A stretch of DNA of 64,000 nt from Microtetraspora sp. NBRC 13810 (GTDB lineage: Bacteria; Actinomycetota; Actinomycetes; Streptosporangiales; Streptosporangiaceae). Both the position numbers and the translations under genes were made by a program. Below the pieces are notes generated by a model, which was given only the letters and a program-made list of their open reading frames with translations, did not search any database and was not told the DNA's origin. This document shows, piece after piece, positions 1 to 8,288 of the stretch. The DNA lies in the NCBI RefSeq assembly GCF_030268685.1, contig NZ_BSRQ01000022.1:98762-162761 (forward strand), in the 5' to 3' direction. The stretch's first letter is position 1. Each line of letters begins with the position of its first letter.

Positions 1-929
1 AGGAGGTGTTCGCGGTCGCGGACACGGTCACCGTGCTGCGTGACGGGCGCAGCGTGGCCGAGGCCAGGCCGCTCGCCGGCTACACGCAGGACCAGGTCGT
101 CGATCTCATGGTCGGGCGGGCGTACTCCTCGGTCCGCCTCGCCGACCGGCATGTGGACCTGCGGGCGGCACCGGCCCTGCGGCTCGACGGGGTGAGCACG
201 GCACGGGGCCACCGCGACATCTCCCTGTCGGTACGCCCCGGGGAGATCCTCGGGCTGTACGGCCTGGTCGGGGCCGGGCGCAGCGAGCTGGCCAAGGCGC
301 TGCTCGGGCTCGACCGGATCACGGCGGGAACGGTGGAGGTGCGGGGCCGCCCGGTGCGCATCCGCGATGTCGGTGACGCGCTGCGCCGCCACCGCATCGG
401 CTACGTGACCGAGAACCGCAAGGAGGAGGGCCTCTTCCTCGACCAGCCGATCACCCGCAACGTGGGCGTCACCGTGTGGCGGCGCATGGCCAGGGCCGGG
501 CTGGTGACCGATCGGGCGGAACGCCGCCTGGTGGCCGGGTACACCGACCGCCTGGGCATCCGGATCTCCTCGCCGTCCCAGCTCGCGGGCCTGCTCTCCG
601 GCGGCAACCAGCAGAAGGTCAGCCTCGCGAAGTGGCTCGCCGCCGACTGCGAGATCCTGATCGTGGACGAACCGACGGTCGGCATCGACGTGCGCACCAA
701 GGCGGCGTTCCACGAGCTGATCGCCGAGCTGGCGGGTACCGGGCTGGCGCTGCTGCTGATCTCGTCCGACCTGCCGGAGATCGTCACCCTCGCCGACCGG
801 ATCGCGGTGATGAACGACTTCACCCTGCGCGGCGAACTGGTCAACGACCATGACTACGCCCGGATGAGCCAGGCGATCATCCGGTTGATCCACATGGGGT
901 CCCGGCCGGCGGGTGACGAGACGGCGTGA
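1..929 (+). CDS. Sugar ABC transporter ATP-binding protein, C-terminal part (5' end outside window)
   Basis: The reading frame is open from the left edge, so this is the 3' part (about 308 residues) of a two-domain RbsA/MglA/XylG-type ATPase that energises uptake of a monosaccharide. The first visible residues match the end of the first nucleotide-binding domain (VTVLRDGR). The second domain follows: its Walker A is the degenerate GLVGAGRSE form usual for the second half of this family, then ENRKEEGLF, signature LSGGNQQK, and Walker B ILIVDEPTVGID. The GTG at 6 is internal, not a true start. No permease gene follows; the next gene is convergent, so the permease and binding protein should lie to the left. 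Substrate unknown. Confidence 0.9.
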   Translation, partial: EVFAVADTVTVLRDGRSVAEARPLAGYTQDQVVDLMVGRAYSSVRLADRHVDLRAAPALRLDGVSTARGHRDISLSVRPGEILGLYGLVGAGRSELAKALLGLDRITAGTVEVRGRPVRIRDVGDALRRHRIGYVTENRKEEGLFLDQPITRNVGVTVWRRMARAGLVTDRAERRLVAGYTDRLGIRISSPSQLAGLLSGGNQQKVSLAKWLAADCEILIVDEPTVGIDVRTKAAFHELIAELAGTGLALLLISSDLPEIVTLADRIAVMNDFTLRGELVNDHDYARMSQAIIRLIHMGSRPAGDETA

Positions 930-1021
930 GCCGTCGGGCGGGCCGCTCGGCGCCGGCCGTACGTGCCGGGTGAACGCCCAGCCGCGAGGGGGCGGCCGGA
1001 GCCGCGTGCGAAGCCGGGATT

Positions 1022-3265
1022 TCACCGGTGGTCGCCGGGCGATCCGTGTGGCACGGCGGCCGGGCGGCGCGGTGGAAGCGGCGGCGGGGCGGGCTCGTGG
1101 GAGAGCCCGATCCGGTCGTGCAGGCGGCGCAGCGGGCCGGGCAGCCACCAGTTGGCGCCGCCCAGCAGGCGCATGGTCGCCGGGACGAGGACCGCCCGCA
1201 CGAGGGTGGCGTCCACCAGGATGGCCACCGTCAGGCCGACGCCGATGGTCATCAGCACCTGGGAACGCGCCGTGAAGCCCATCGTGGCGAGCACGATGAT
1301 CAGCAGGAGGGCGGCGCTGGTGATGATGTGGCCGGTGCGCTGGAGGCCGACGGCGACGGAACGCCCGTTGTCGCCCGTCCGCAGATACTCCTCGCGCACC
1401 CGGCTGAGCAGGAACAGTTCGTAGTCGTTGGCCAGGCCGAAGACGATGACCAGGACCATGGCCAGGGTGCCGACGTCCACGGTGCCGACCGTGCCGAAGC
1501 CCAGGACCGGCGCGAGACCGCCTTCCTGGAACGCCCAGACGACCGCGCCGACCGTCGCGCCCAGCGAGACGAACGCGGCCAGGACCGCCTTGACCGGCAG
1601 CACGATCGAGCCGAACGCGAGGAACAGCAGGACGAGCGTCGCCACCACGACGAACAGCAGGGCGGCCGGCGCCGCGGCGGCCATGGACTCGATGTTGTCC
1701 AGGTTGAGGGCCGGGCTGCCGTTCCCGCCGACGAGCACCTCCCGCGCCCCGGCGGGCGGCTCCTCGGCCCGGATGTCCCGCACCAGGCGGCTGTTCCGCT
1801 CGTCATCCGGCGCTCCGGTGTATCCGACGGCGACGTGGGCGAGGCCGTCCCGGACCCGCCGGAGCTCCACCTCGCCGGCGCCGGGGAGACCGCCGAGGCG
1901 TCGCAGGTAACCGTCCAGCGCGCCGGGGGCGGTGTCCCCCACGACGGCGACGTCGATGGACGGCGAGGCGGGACCGCCCGCGGGGAACCGCTCGCGGATC
2001 GTCTCCAGGGACACCTGGCCCTCCGCGTCGGGCGGCAGGTAGCGGTGATCGGTCAGGCCCGGTTGCAGCGAGAGCAGCGGCGCGCCCATGACGAGAAGCA
2101 CCGCCCCCGCCGCCACCAGCCACCGCACCGGCCTGCGCATGATCGCGGTGGCCAGGCGGGCCCAGCCCCCGCCCTCGCCCTCGCCCTGGCGGCGTGCCGT
2201 ACGTCGCGGCCGGGGCAGGGCGAGCGCGTTGATCCGCCGCCCCAGCACGGCCAGCAGCGCGGGGAGCACGACGAGGGCGGCCACGATGTCGAAGATCACC
2301 ACAGTGATGCCGCCGACGCCGATCGAACGGAACGCGGGCTGCGGGAAGAGCAGCAGCCCGCAGAACGCGATCACCACCGTCAGCCCGGAGAACGCGACGG
2401 TACGGCCGGCCGTGGCGAGCGTCGCCGCCAGCGCCGGGGCCACCGCCGCCCGTCCGTCCGGGTCGTCCGCGCCGTCTCCCCGCCTGGCCAGCTCGTCGCG
2501 GAACCGGGAGACCATGAACAACCCGTAGTCGATCGCCAGTCCCAGTCCGAGGATCGTGGCGATGTTGAAGGCGAAGACGGAGATGTCCGTGACGTAGGTC
2601 AGGGCCCGCATGAGCGCCATCGACCCCACGACGGCCAGCCCGCCGAGCAGGACCGGCAGCCCGCCGGCCACCACTCCCCTGAAGATGATCACCAGGAGCA
2701 GCAGCAGGACGGGCATCGCGACCAGTTCGGCGCTGACCAGGTCCTCGGCCGCGAGCGTCTGTAACTGGTTCAGGCTGGCCAGGCCGCCGCCCATGGCGGT
2801 GGACAGGCCGGGGATGTGCAGGTCGCCGAGCACGGCTTCGTAGGCGGCGAGCCGTTCCTGCTCGGTGTCGCCCGCCATGGTCAGCGTCACGTAGGTGGCG
2901 TGGCGGTCGGCGGAGACGAGGGCGTCGCGGACGTCCCGCGTCAGGCCGGGCGTCCAGCGGCTGGTGACCGCGCCGACCCGGTCGGCGGGCAGTGCGTCGA
3001 GGGTCGCGGTCACCTTGCCGGCGAAGCCGGGGTCGTCCACGGTGAGGGTCTCGTGGCGGTAGACGGCGATCGCGTCCACGCCGTCGTGCCCGAACTCGCG
3101 GGTGAGCAGTTCGGTGGCCCGCACGGCCTCGGTCCCCGCCGCCGAGTAGCCGCCGCTGCCCATCGCGGCGAACACCCCGGTACCCCACACGCCCGCCGCG
3201 GCGGCGAGGACGAGCGCGACCAGCAGCACGGCACGGCGCCGCCGGTAGATGAAAAGGCTGAGCAT
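1022..3265 (-). CDS. MMPL/RND-family transporter
   Basis: Inner-membrane exporter of the MMPL family (747 residues), the group that moves lipids, siderophores or drugs in actinobacteria. It has the duplicated layout: an N-terminal membrane segment (AVLLVALVLAAAAGVWG), an extracytoplasmic loop, a helix bundle with the hallmark GLGLAIDYGLFMVSRFRDE, a second loop, and a second bundle with FGLANDYELFLLSRVREEY. I chose the ATG at 3265, which has a GGGGGAG ribosome site about 8 bases upstream. A TTG in frame at 3313 lies inside the upstream operator palindrome and is unlikely. Two near-identical palindromes just upstream suggest repression by a TetR-like protein, but no such gene is adjacent. Substrate cannot be read from the sequence. 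Confidence 0.92.
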   Translation of the reverse strand: MLSLFIYRRRRAVLLVALVLAAAAGVWGTGVFAAMGSGGYSAAGTEAVRATELLTREFGHDGVDAIAVYRHETLTVDDPGFAGKVTATLDALPADRVGAVTSRWTPGLTRDVRDALVSADRHATYVTLTMAGDTEQERLAAYEAVLGDLHIPGLSTAMGGGLASLNQLQTLAAEDLVSAELVAMPVLLLLLVIIFRGVVAGGLPVLLGGLAVVGSMALMRALTYVTDISVFAFNIATILGLGLAIDYGLFMVSRFRDELARRGDGADDPDGRAAVAPALAATLATAGRTVAFSGLTVVIAFCGLLLFPQPAFRSIGVGGITVVIFDIVAALVVLPALLAVLGRRINALALPRPRRTARRQGEGEGGGWARLATAIMRRPVRWLVAAGAVLLVMGAPLLSLQPGLTDHRYLPPDAEGQVSLETIRERFPAGGPASPSIDVAVVGDTAPGALDGYLRRLGGLPGAGEVELRRVRDGLAHVAVGYTGAPDDERNSRLVRDIRAEEPPAGAREVLVGGNGSPALNLDNIESMAAAAPAALLFVVVATLVLLFLAFGSIVLPVKAVLAAFVSLGATVGAVVWAFQEGGLAPVLGFGTVGTVDVGTLAMVLVIVFGLANDYELFLLSRVREEYLRTGDNGRSVAVGLQRTGHIITSAALLLIIVLATMGFTARSQVLMTIGVGLTVAILVDATLVRAVLVPATMRLLGGANWWLPGPLRRLHDRIGLSHEPAPPPLPPRRPAAVPHGSPGDHR

Positions 3266-3297
3266 GGATGACGCTCCCCCGGCAGCACGACACGGGC

Positions 3298-3344
3298 AGG
3301 TTGACGCCGTCAACCTAGTAGGCCGTGGTTGACAACGTCAACCT
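3298..3344. promoter_or_regulatory. Twin operator palindromes upstream of the MMPL gene
   Basis: AGGTTGAC-GCC-GTCAACCT (3298-3316, perfect 8-base arms) and GGTTGAC-AAC-GTCAACC (3327-3343, perfect 7-base arms) have centres 28 bases apart. Their spacing and form fit a dimeric TetR-family repressor binding two sites. They lie between the MMPL start (minus strand) and the plus-strand gene pair beginning near 3461. Confidence 0.75.
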
Positions 3345-3367
3345 GACCGCACCGCCACCACTCGCGA

Positions 3368-3396
3368 TCGACGGTGACTCACCGCTCGTCTATACT
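3368..3396 (+). promoter_or_regulatory. Sigma-70-like promoter for the 3461-4516 gene pair
   Basis: TCGACG (3368-3373), a 17-base spacer, then TATACT (3391-3396), a near-ideal -10 in a GC-rich background. Transcription should begin near 3403. Confidence 0.55.
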
Positions 3397-3460
3397 CGCT
3401 GCGATCATGCTGAAGAAGGTGCCCTTGAACGAGCTGGGACGTTCTCAAGAGGATCGCGGG

Positions 3461-3628
3461 ATGACCGGGCGCACGACCGGAATCACGATCGACGCGGACG
3501 GGCGTGACTCCTCCGGCAGGGCGATGAGCATATTGGCCGGCGAATACACGGCGTATGTCAATGGGCTCGGCTTCGCCGACGAGGCGCCGTTGCCGTACGA
3601 GGAATTCGCCGCCGGCGGGCACGCGTGA
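3461..3628 (+). CDS. Small hypothetical protein, 55 residues
   Basis: Short acidic protein with no recognised domain, ending EAPLPYEEFAAGGHA. The ATG at 3461 has an excellent ribosome site (AAGAGGAT, 7 bases upstream); an in-frame ATG at 3407 would add 18 residues but has no such site. Its stop overlaps the GTG start of the next gene at 3625, so the two are probably translationally coupled. Pairing of a small soluble protein with a membrane protein carrying a RyR-like domain is all that can be said about function. Confidence 0.55.
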   Translation: MTGRTTGITIDADGRDSSGRAMSILAGEYTAYVNGLGFADEAPLPYEEFAAGGHA

Positions 3629-4516
3629 CCGAGCAGGCCGTAGCGAGCGGGCTGGCGTTGCTGGGTGTCCCGCCGCTGCCCGACCTGGAGGCCATCGATC
3701 GGCACATCACCGAGCTGGACGGGGCCGCCGCACGTCACCGGGCACTTGCCACCGAGAGCAGGAACACCCTCCGGCTCGCCTCGGTGAACAGCGGTCCGGC
3801 CGCCCGACGCGGCGAACGCCCACGTGACCGGCCGCGGCGGAACCGCCGCCACCGCCGAAGACCTCGCCCACCGCCTGTCGGCCACCGCCGGCACCCTGCG
3901 GTCCGCCCGAGGCGCACTGGTCTGGGTCGGCGGAGTGCTGGCCGGACTGGGACTGCTTGCCCTCGCAGCCGCCGTACAGGCGCCTCAGCTCCTGCCCAGG
4001 CTGAGAACGCTGGCCGCCGAATTCTCATCCAGGTTGCGTGAGGTCATCGCCCGCATCGGCGCACTGATGCGAGGCATGTCCACCACCTTGACCAACCGCA
4101 GGGTCGACAGGGTCGCCGGCCGCTTCCACGACAAATGGCGGGCGGCACGCAGACTTTCCGACAACACCTACGAACCCAGGTTGAAGACCACCACGGACTC
4201 AGCCTGGATCAAGAAGCACAACACCGATCAGGTAGACATCGCCAACACCCGCTACCAATCTCTGCCCGCCGACTGGCAGCACGAGAACCGGGAGTCCGCG
4301 CGCATCGGGATCCAGCTCGTCGACGAGGCACGTGCGAGCGGCGTGAACGTCCGGAGCGAGCGGTTCATGGAGGAGGCGAGTTCGGTAGTGCACGACAGGT
4401 GGCTCGCCCGCAACGGTTCCTGGGCCAGCGAGGAACAGCGCCGCCCCTACGGACTGCTTTCCGAGGCGGAGAAGGAAAAGGATCGCGACGTCATCCGCAC
4501 AGTCCTCGGAATCTAG
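3625..4516 (+). pseudogene. Membrane protein with C-terminal RyR-like domain, frameshifted
   Basis: Two reading frames make one protein. From GTG 3625 the frame encodes a helical segment (LPDLEAIDRHITELDGAAA) up to about residue 60, then turns into arginine-rich out-of-frame sequence. The +1 frame, open from 3788, carries on sensibly (PDAANAHVTG), with a transmembrane helix (LVWVGGVLAGLGLLALAAAV), a basic segment and a C-terminal region with RyR features: VVHDRWLARNGSW, then PYGLLSEAEKEKDRDVIRTVL. The GTG at 3824 has no ribosome site, so an independent second gene is less likely than a one-base shift near 3800. RyR domains are known from ryanodine receptors and, as stand-alone modules, from phages and bacteria, where nucleotide sensing has been proposed. 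It may be a real disruption or a sequencing error; I see no slippery site. Confidence 0.6.
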
Positions 4517-4759
4517 GGCAGGGCTCAGAACCGTCTGTACTACCGCGCCTAATGCGTTTCCAGCCAGCCATTAGGCATAGCGGCGTCCAATATTCTTCGC
4601 ACGCGGCATTGACATCTACGTCGATTTTCCGCTCACGGCCCGAGAGTGTGAGGCAGGCCGACGCCGGTTATCCAGAACCTCGACGACGCGATCGCCCGCG
4701 GCAGGCGTGCGCCGGTCAACGAGAGCGTCGGACCGCCCCGCTGTGACGAAGGGCCCGTA

Positions 4760-4793
4760 CCGTGGCGAGGTCCGCGCTGACACCTCGCCACGG
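4760..4793 (-). terminator. Hairpin downstream of the repeat-protein gene
   Basis: Perfect 12-base inverted repeat, CCGTGGCGAGGT (4760-4771) with ACCTCGCCACGG (4782-4793), and a 10-base loop. It lies just past the stop of the minus-strand gene at 4816. There is no T-run, which is common for actinomycete terminators. The rest of the 4517-4815 gap holds nothing I can identify. Confidence 0.5.
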
Positions 4794-4815
4794 AGGGCGT
4801 CAACTCAACTCAACC

Positions 4816-5088
4816 TCACGCGGTGGGGGCGACGTCCCAGGCGATGTCGCCGGCGGGCGCGACATCCCAACCGATGTCACCGGCGGGCGCGACATCCCAG
4901 CTGATGTCACCAGCAGGGGCGGCGTCCCAACCGATGTCACCGGCGGGCGCGACATCCCAGCTGATGTCACCGGCAGGGGCGGCGTCCCAGCCGATGTCAT
5001 CGGCGCCGGCGGCCGGTGCCATCGCCATGGCCGCGCCGAAGAATGCCGCGGACGCGGCCAGCGTCACAACAATTTTCTTGGGATTCAA
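4816..5088 (-). CDS. Small secreted protein made of six ten-residue DIxWDxAPAG repeats
   Basis: A 90-residue protein with a clear signal peptide (positive MNPKK, hydrophobic core, cleavage after about residue 29 at PAAGA). The whole mature part is repeats: DIGWDAAPAG, DISWDVAPAG, DIGWDAAPAG, DISWDVAPAG, DIGWDVAPAG, DIAWDVAPTA. The strict Asp-x-x-Trp-Asp spacing in 10-residue units suggests stacked strands or turns and a structural or surface role. The start is TTG with AAGGGGG 8 bases upstream; a TTGACG/CATATC promoter sits about 75-100 bases further up. I do not recognise a named family. The gene stands alone between two plus-strand units. Confidence 0.75.
   Translation of the reverse strand: MNPKKIVVTLAASAAFFGAAMAMAPAAGADDIGWDAAPAGDISWDVAPAGDIGWDAAPAGDISWDVAPAGDIGWDVAPAGDIAWDVAPTA
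4820..4999. repeat. 30-bp coding tandem repeats, about six copies
   Basis: The DNA repeats with a 30-base period and alternates between two variants (the Ser-Val and Gly-Ala codon versions), which suggests duplication of a 60-base pair of units. It is fully accounted for by the secreted repeat protein and has no spacers, so it is not a CRISPR array. Confidence 0.75.
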
Positions 5089-5158
5089 AGGGCCCCCTTG
5101 ACTCCTGATAAGGGAAGCACGTGGAACGCGCTCCCCGATTCGGCCTTACCCGGCAAAG

Positions 5159-5186
5159 GATATGGACATTCCTTAATGCGCGTCAA
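5159..5186 (-). promoter_or_regulatory. Promoter for the secreted repeat protein
   Basis: Read on the minus strand: TTGACG, 16 bases, CATATC. It lies about 70 bases upstream of the TTG start in an unusually A+T-rich stretch. Confidence 0.5.
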
Positions 5187-5241
5187 CAGCGACCATCGGG
5201 AAATTCCACGGGACGAGAAAAGGTGTAGCAATTCTTAAAAC

Positions 5242-5259
5242 GTATTAAGCGCTACTAAC
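5242..5259. promoter_or_regulatory. Possible LacI-type operator
   Basis: GTATTAAGCGCTACTAAC is an imperfect palindrome about AGCGCT, the centre usual for LacI-family sites. Its left part, ACGTATTAAG (5240-5249), recurs as ACGTATTAGG at 5459-5468, just before the LacI gene, so two sites could flank the promoter. The match is partial and the call rests on form alone. Confidence 0.35.
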
Positions 5260-5411
5260 AGAATAATATTTGTCGCGATTCGATCTCGCACGGTAGCGGC
5301 GGCGGGACAAGCCCCAGGCGGCAGCCTGTCCCGCAGCCCCTCGCGCCACGCCCGGCAACCCCGGCGCGGACACCGCCGACCCACCCGGCGCCGGGGGCCG
5401 AACCCGGAGCA

Positions 5412-5440
5412 TTGACACCGCACACGCTCACACATACGGT
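5412..5440 (+). promoter_or_regulatory. Promoter of the LacI-led glycan operon
   Basis: Consensus TTGACA (5412-5417), 17-base spacer, TACGGT (5435-5440). The expected start near 5447 gives a leader of about 30 bases before the GTG at 5476. The remaining 5089-5475 interval holds the divergent promoter above, the possible operator and no gene I can support. Confidence 0.6.
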
Positions 5441-5475
5441 CCTCCTATCGTTACTGGTACGTATTAGGAAGCCAC

Positions 5476-6531
5476 GTGAACGCGCAGAAGCGGCGCAAAC
5501 CCACCCAGATCGACATCGCCCGCCTCGCCGGTGTCTCCCAGTCGACCGTCTCCCTCGTGCTCAACGAGGACCCCGCGCGGTCGCAGATCCCCGCCGCCAC
5601 CCGGCAACGCGTCACGGACGCGATCCGCGAGCTGGGCTACACCGCCAACCCGGCGGCGCGCAGCCTCAAGGGCGGGCGGAACCACCTGCTCGGGCTCTAC
5701 ACCTTCGAGACCGTGTTCCCCCTCGACCAGCGCGACTTCTACTACCCGTTCCTGCTCGGCGTGGAGGAGGAGGCCGCGGAGCGGGGGTATGACCTGGTGC
5801 TCTTCACCTCGGCCGGCTCCGACGGCCGCAGCATCTACGCCGGGGGTGTCAACCGGCTGGGAGTGGCCGACGGCTGCGTGCTCCTCGGCAGGCACATCCG
5901 GCGTGACGACCTGGAACGCCTGGTGGGCGAGGACTTCCCGGTCGTGTTCATCGGCCGCAGGGGTGTCGAGGAGCTGTCCTTCGTGGCGGCCGACTACGCC
6001 GCGGCCACCAGGGAGGTCGTGCTCAAGCTGGCCGGACTCGGCCATCGCGACCTGCTCTACCTGGCCGCGCCCGAGGACTCCGAGCCCAGCCAGGACCGCG
6101 CCGAGGGCTACCGGCAGGGGCTGGCGGAGACGGGGCTCGCCCATGACGAGCGGGTCGTGGAGCCGGGAGAGATCACCGCGGACCGGCTCACGGAATGGCT
6201 GGCCGGTGGGGTGACCGCCATCGTGGTCGAGCCCACCGAGGACGACCGGGTCGCCGTCGCCCTCCAGGAGGCGGCGGGGAGGGCGCGGATCGACATCCCC
6301 GGGGACCTCTCGGTGGTGCTCCTGGGAGATCCGCCGTCGTGGTCGGCCTCGCCCAGGGACTGGACCGGGTTCTCGATCCCGCGGACCGAGATGGCCAGGG
6401 CCGCCGTGGAGATGCTGATCGACCTCCTTGAGGACAGGCCGGCGCGGCGGACGCTGTTCCTGCCGTGCCCGCCGGTGGAGGGCGACTCCGTGGCCCCGCC
6501 GCGGGCGACCGGGGGCGACCGGCCATGGTGA
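5476..6531 (+). CDS. LacI-family transcriptional regulator
   Basis: A 351-residue regulator. The N-terminal helix-turn-helix is classical (IDIARLAGVSQSTVSLVLN, residues about 11-30), followed by the hinge helix (NPAARSLKGGRN) and a periplasmic-binding-like sensor domain that should bind a sugar or sugar derivative. It is the first gene of an operon of ten overlapping genes, so it is probably autoregulated and controls the importer and enzymes downstream. Its stop overlaps the next gene's ATG by 7 bases. The effector is unknown; a glycan breakdown product released by the downstream sialidase-like enzyme is the obvious guess. Confidence 0.95.
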   Translation: MNAQKRRKPTQIDIARLAGVSQSTVSLVLNEDPARSQIPAATRQRVTDAIRELGYTANPAARSLKGGRNHLLGLYTFETVFPLDQRDFYYPFLLGVEEEAAERGYDLVLFTSAGSDGRSIYAGGVNRLGVADGCVLLGRHIRRDDLERLVGEDFPVVFIGRRGVEELSFVAADYAAATREVVLKLAGLGHRDLLYLAAPEDSEPSQDRAEGYRQGLAETGLAHDERVVEPGEITADRLTEWLAGGVTAIVVEPTEDDRVAVALQEAAGRARIDIPGDLSVVLLGDPPSWSASPRDWTGFSIPRTEMARAAVEMLIDLLEDRPARRTLFLPCPPVEGDSVAPPRATGGDRPW

Positions 6532-7454
6532 GGATCGTCGCCAGGCGGCTGCCGGTCGGGGCGTTCGTCATGTGGGGCGCCGTCACCCTCATCTTCCTGA
6601 TCGTCCGCTGGGCGCCGGGCGACCCGGCGACGCTGCTGATCGGCTCGGACGCGAGCCCCGCCGAGATCGCCGGCCTGCGGGAGAGTCTCGGGCTGAACGA
6701 GCCGCTCTGGTCGCAGTACCTCCACTACCTCGGCCAGGTGCTCACCGGTGACTTCGGGAACTCCTACCGGCTGGACCAGCCCGCCATGGCCGTGGTGCTG
6801 GGACGCCTGCCCGCCACGCTGGAGTTGACCGTCGCCGCCACCGTCATCGCGGTCCTCGCCGGGCTGACGCTGGGCACGATCGCGGGCGGCCGGGCCGACC
6901 GGGTCGCGGACCGCCTGGTGTCGGCCATCACGCTCGGCTTCCAGTCCTTCCCCACGTTCTGGGTCGGCATCATGCTGATCCTGCTCCTCGCGCTGACCTT
7001 CCAGGCCCTGCCGAGCGCCGGGTCGGGGACCGCGGCCCACCTGGTGATGCCCGCCGTCACGCTGGCCCTGCCGTTCGTCGCCATCGTGGCGCGGCTCACC
7101 CGGAGCAGCGTCGCCGAGTCGATGCGGGAGCTGTACGTGCAGACCGCGCGGTCCAAGGGGCTCACCGAGCCGCAGGTGCTGGTCGGGCACGTGCTGCGGA
7201 ACTCCCTGATCCCCGTCGTGACGGTGGTGGCGCTGCAGTTCGGCGCGCTGCTCGGCGGGGCGGTCGTGGTGGAGAACGTGTTCGCCTGGCCGGGGCTCGG
7301 CTCCCTCGTCGTGAACGCGGTCGCCAACCGCGACTACGCGGTGGTGCAGGCGGCGACCCTGCTGATCGCCGGGGTCATCGTCGTGCTCAACCTGGTCGCC
7401 GACCTGGCCTACTCCGCGCTGGACCCGCGGATCCGCCTGGCGGGACGCCCGTGA
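6525..7454 (+). CDS. ABC transporter permease, DppB/OppB type
   Basis: A 309-residue inner-membrane permease with about six helices, one of the two channel subunits of a peptide/opine/nickel-type importer. It has the family's N-terminal helix and FLIVRWAPGDPA, a GDFGNSYRLDQP segment, and the EAA-type loop (YVQTARSKGLTEPQVLVGHVLRNSLIP) that contacts the ATPases. The start ATG lies inside the 3' end of the LacI gene. It works with the permease at 7451, the lipoprotein at 8289 and the ATPases at 9797 and 10774. Importers of this class also carry sialic acid (SatABCD) and oligosaccharides, which fits the context better than peptides. Confidence 0.95.
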   Translation: MVRIVARRLPVGAFVMWGAVTLIFLIVRWAPGDPATLLIGSDASPAEIAGLRESLGLNEPLWSQYLHYLGQVLTGDFGNSYRLDQPAMAVVLGRLPATLELTVAATVIAVLAGLTLGTIAGGRADRVADRLVSAITLGFQSFPTFWVGIMLILLLALTFQALPSAGSGTAAHLVMPAVTLALPFVAIVARLTRSSVAESMRELYVQTARSKGLTEPQVLVGHVLRNSLIPVVTVVALQFGALLGGAVVVENVFAWPGLGSLVVNAVANRDYAVVQAATLLIAGVIVVLNLVADLAYSALDPRIRLAGRP

Positions 7455-8278
7455 ACCGGCCCCGGCGGATCCTCGCCGCGCTGCCGTACCTCGTCCTCGG
7501 CGGGTACGGCCTGGTGGCCGTGCTCGGCCCGGTGCTGATCGGCTACAACCCGCGGGCCACCGACGTCGTCTCGCGGCTGCTTCCCCCGGGATCGGCGACC
7601 GGCGCGGGCGAGGTCGCCTGGCTGGGGACCGACGCGCTGGGCAGGGACGTCCTGGCGCAGATCGTGTACGGCGCCCGGACGTCCGTGCTCATCGGGGTGG
7701 CCACCGTGCTCGCCTCCGCCGTGATCGGGCTCACGCTCGGCGTGATCGCCGGGTACGCCGGCGGCTGGGTGGACGCCGTGCTGACCCGTTGCTTCGACGT
7801 GCTGCTCGCCTTCCCCGGGATCCTGCTCGCGATCGTGATCGCGGGCGTGTTCGAGCGCAGCCCGGTGGTCGTCGTGGCCGCGCTGTCGGTGACGGCGTGG
7901 ATCCCGTTCGCCCGCGTCGCCAGGGGATCGGCGCTGGCGACGCGGGAACGCGGCTGGGTCGACGCCGCCCGGGTCATGGGCGTGGGCCACGTCGCCACGC
8001 TCAGGCGACACATCCTCCCCTTCACCGCGGGCCCGGTCGTGGCACTGGCCACGCTGGAGTTCGGCCTGGTGGTGCTGGCGGAGGCCGGGCTCAGCTTCCT
8101 CGGCATCGGCCTGCCGCCGTCCACCGTCTCCTGGGGCCAGATCATCGCCGGCGGCAAGGACTACCTGCAGATCGCATGGTGGATCTCCACCCTGCCCGGC
8201 ATCGCCCTGACCCTCCTCGTGATCAGCGTCGGGCTGTTCAGCGACCAGTTGACCAGACGCACCAAGCAGTCGCATTAA
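7451..8278 (+). CDS. ABC transporter permease, DppC/OppC type
   Basis: The second channel subunit (275 residues). It shows the typical N-terminal helix, WLGTDALGRDVLAQIVYGARTS, and the EAA loop (YVDAARVMG-like: WVDAARVMGVGHVATLRRHILP), then GLSFLGIGLPPSTVSWG. The GTG start overlaps the stop of the preceding permease (GTGA). The C-terminus (LTRRTKQSH) is cytoplasmic. It pairs with the gene at 6525. Confidence 0.95.
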   Translation: MNRPRRILAALPYLVLGGYGLVAVLGPVLIGYNPRATDVVSRLLPPGSATGAGEVAWLGTDALGRDVLAQIVYGARTSVLIGVATVLASAVIGLTLGVIAGYAGGWVDAVLTRCFDVLLAFPGILLAIVIAGVFERSPVVVVAALSVTAWIPFARVARGSALATRERGWVDAARVMGVGHVATLRRHILPFTAGPVVALATLEFGLVVLAEAGLSFLGIGLPPSTVSWGQIIAGGKDYLQIAWWISTLPGIALTLLVISVGLFSDQLTRRTKQSH

Positions 8279-8288
8279 GGAGCATCCC

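Noticed and set aside
1028..2764. Plus-strand open frame of 578 codons opposite the MMPL gene
   Set aside because: Shadow of the transporter; composition is that of an antisense frame.
4674..4740. Short coding-like stretch (LDDAIARGRRAPVNESV)
   Set aside because: Too short and without start, ribosome site or recognisable family; could be chance in GC-rich DNA.
4820..5010. CRISPR-like periodic repeat
   Set aside because: Period is 30 bases with no spacers, and all units translate in frame into a secreted protein.
5089..5158. Riboswitch-like leader (GCCGAATCGGGGAG on the minus strand)
   Set aside because: Loosely recalls the ydaO/c-di-AMP element, but the other conserved segments and pairings are not visible.
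5412..5792. Alternative frame of 126 codons over the LacI start
   Set aside because: Arg/Pro-rich out-of-frame translation; the LacI frame has the helix-turn-helix.
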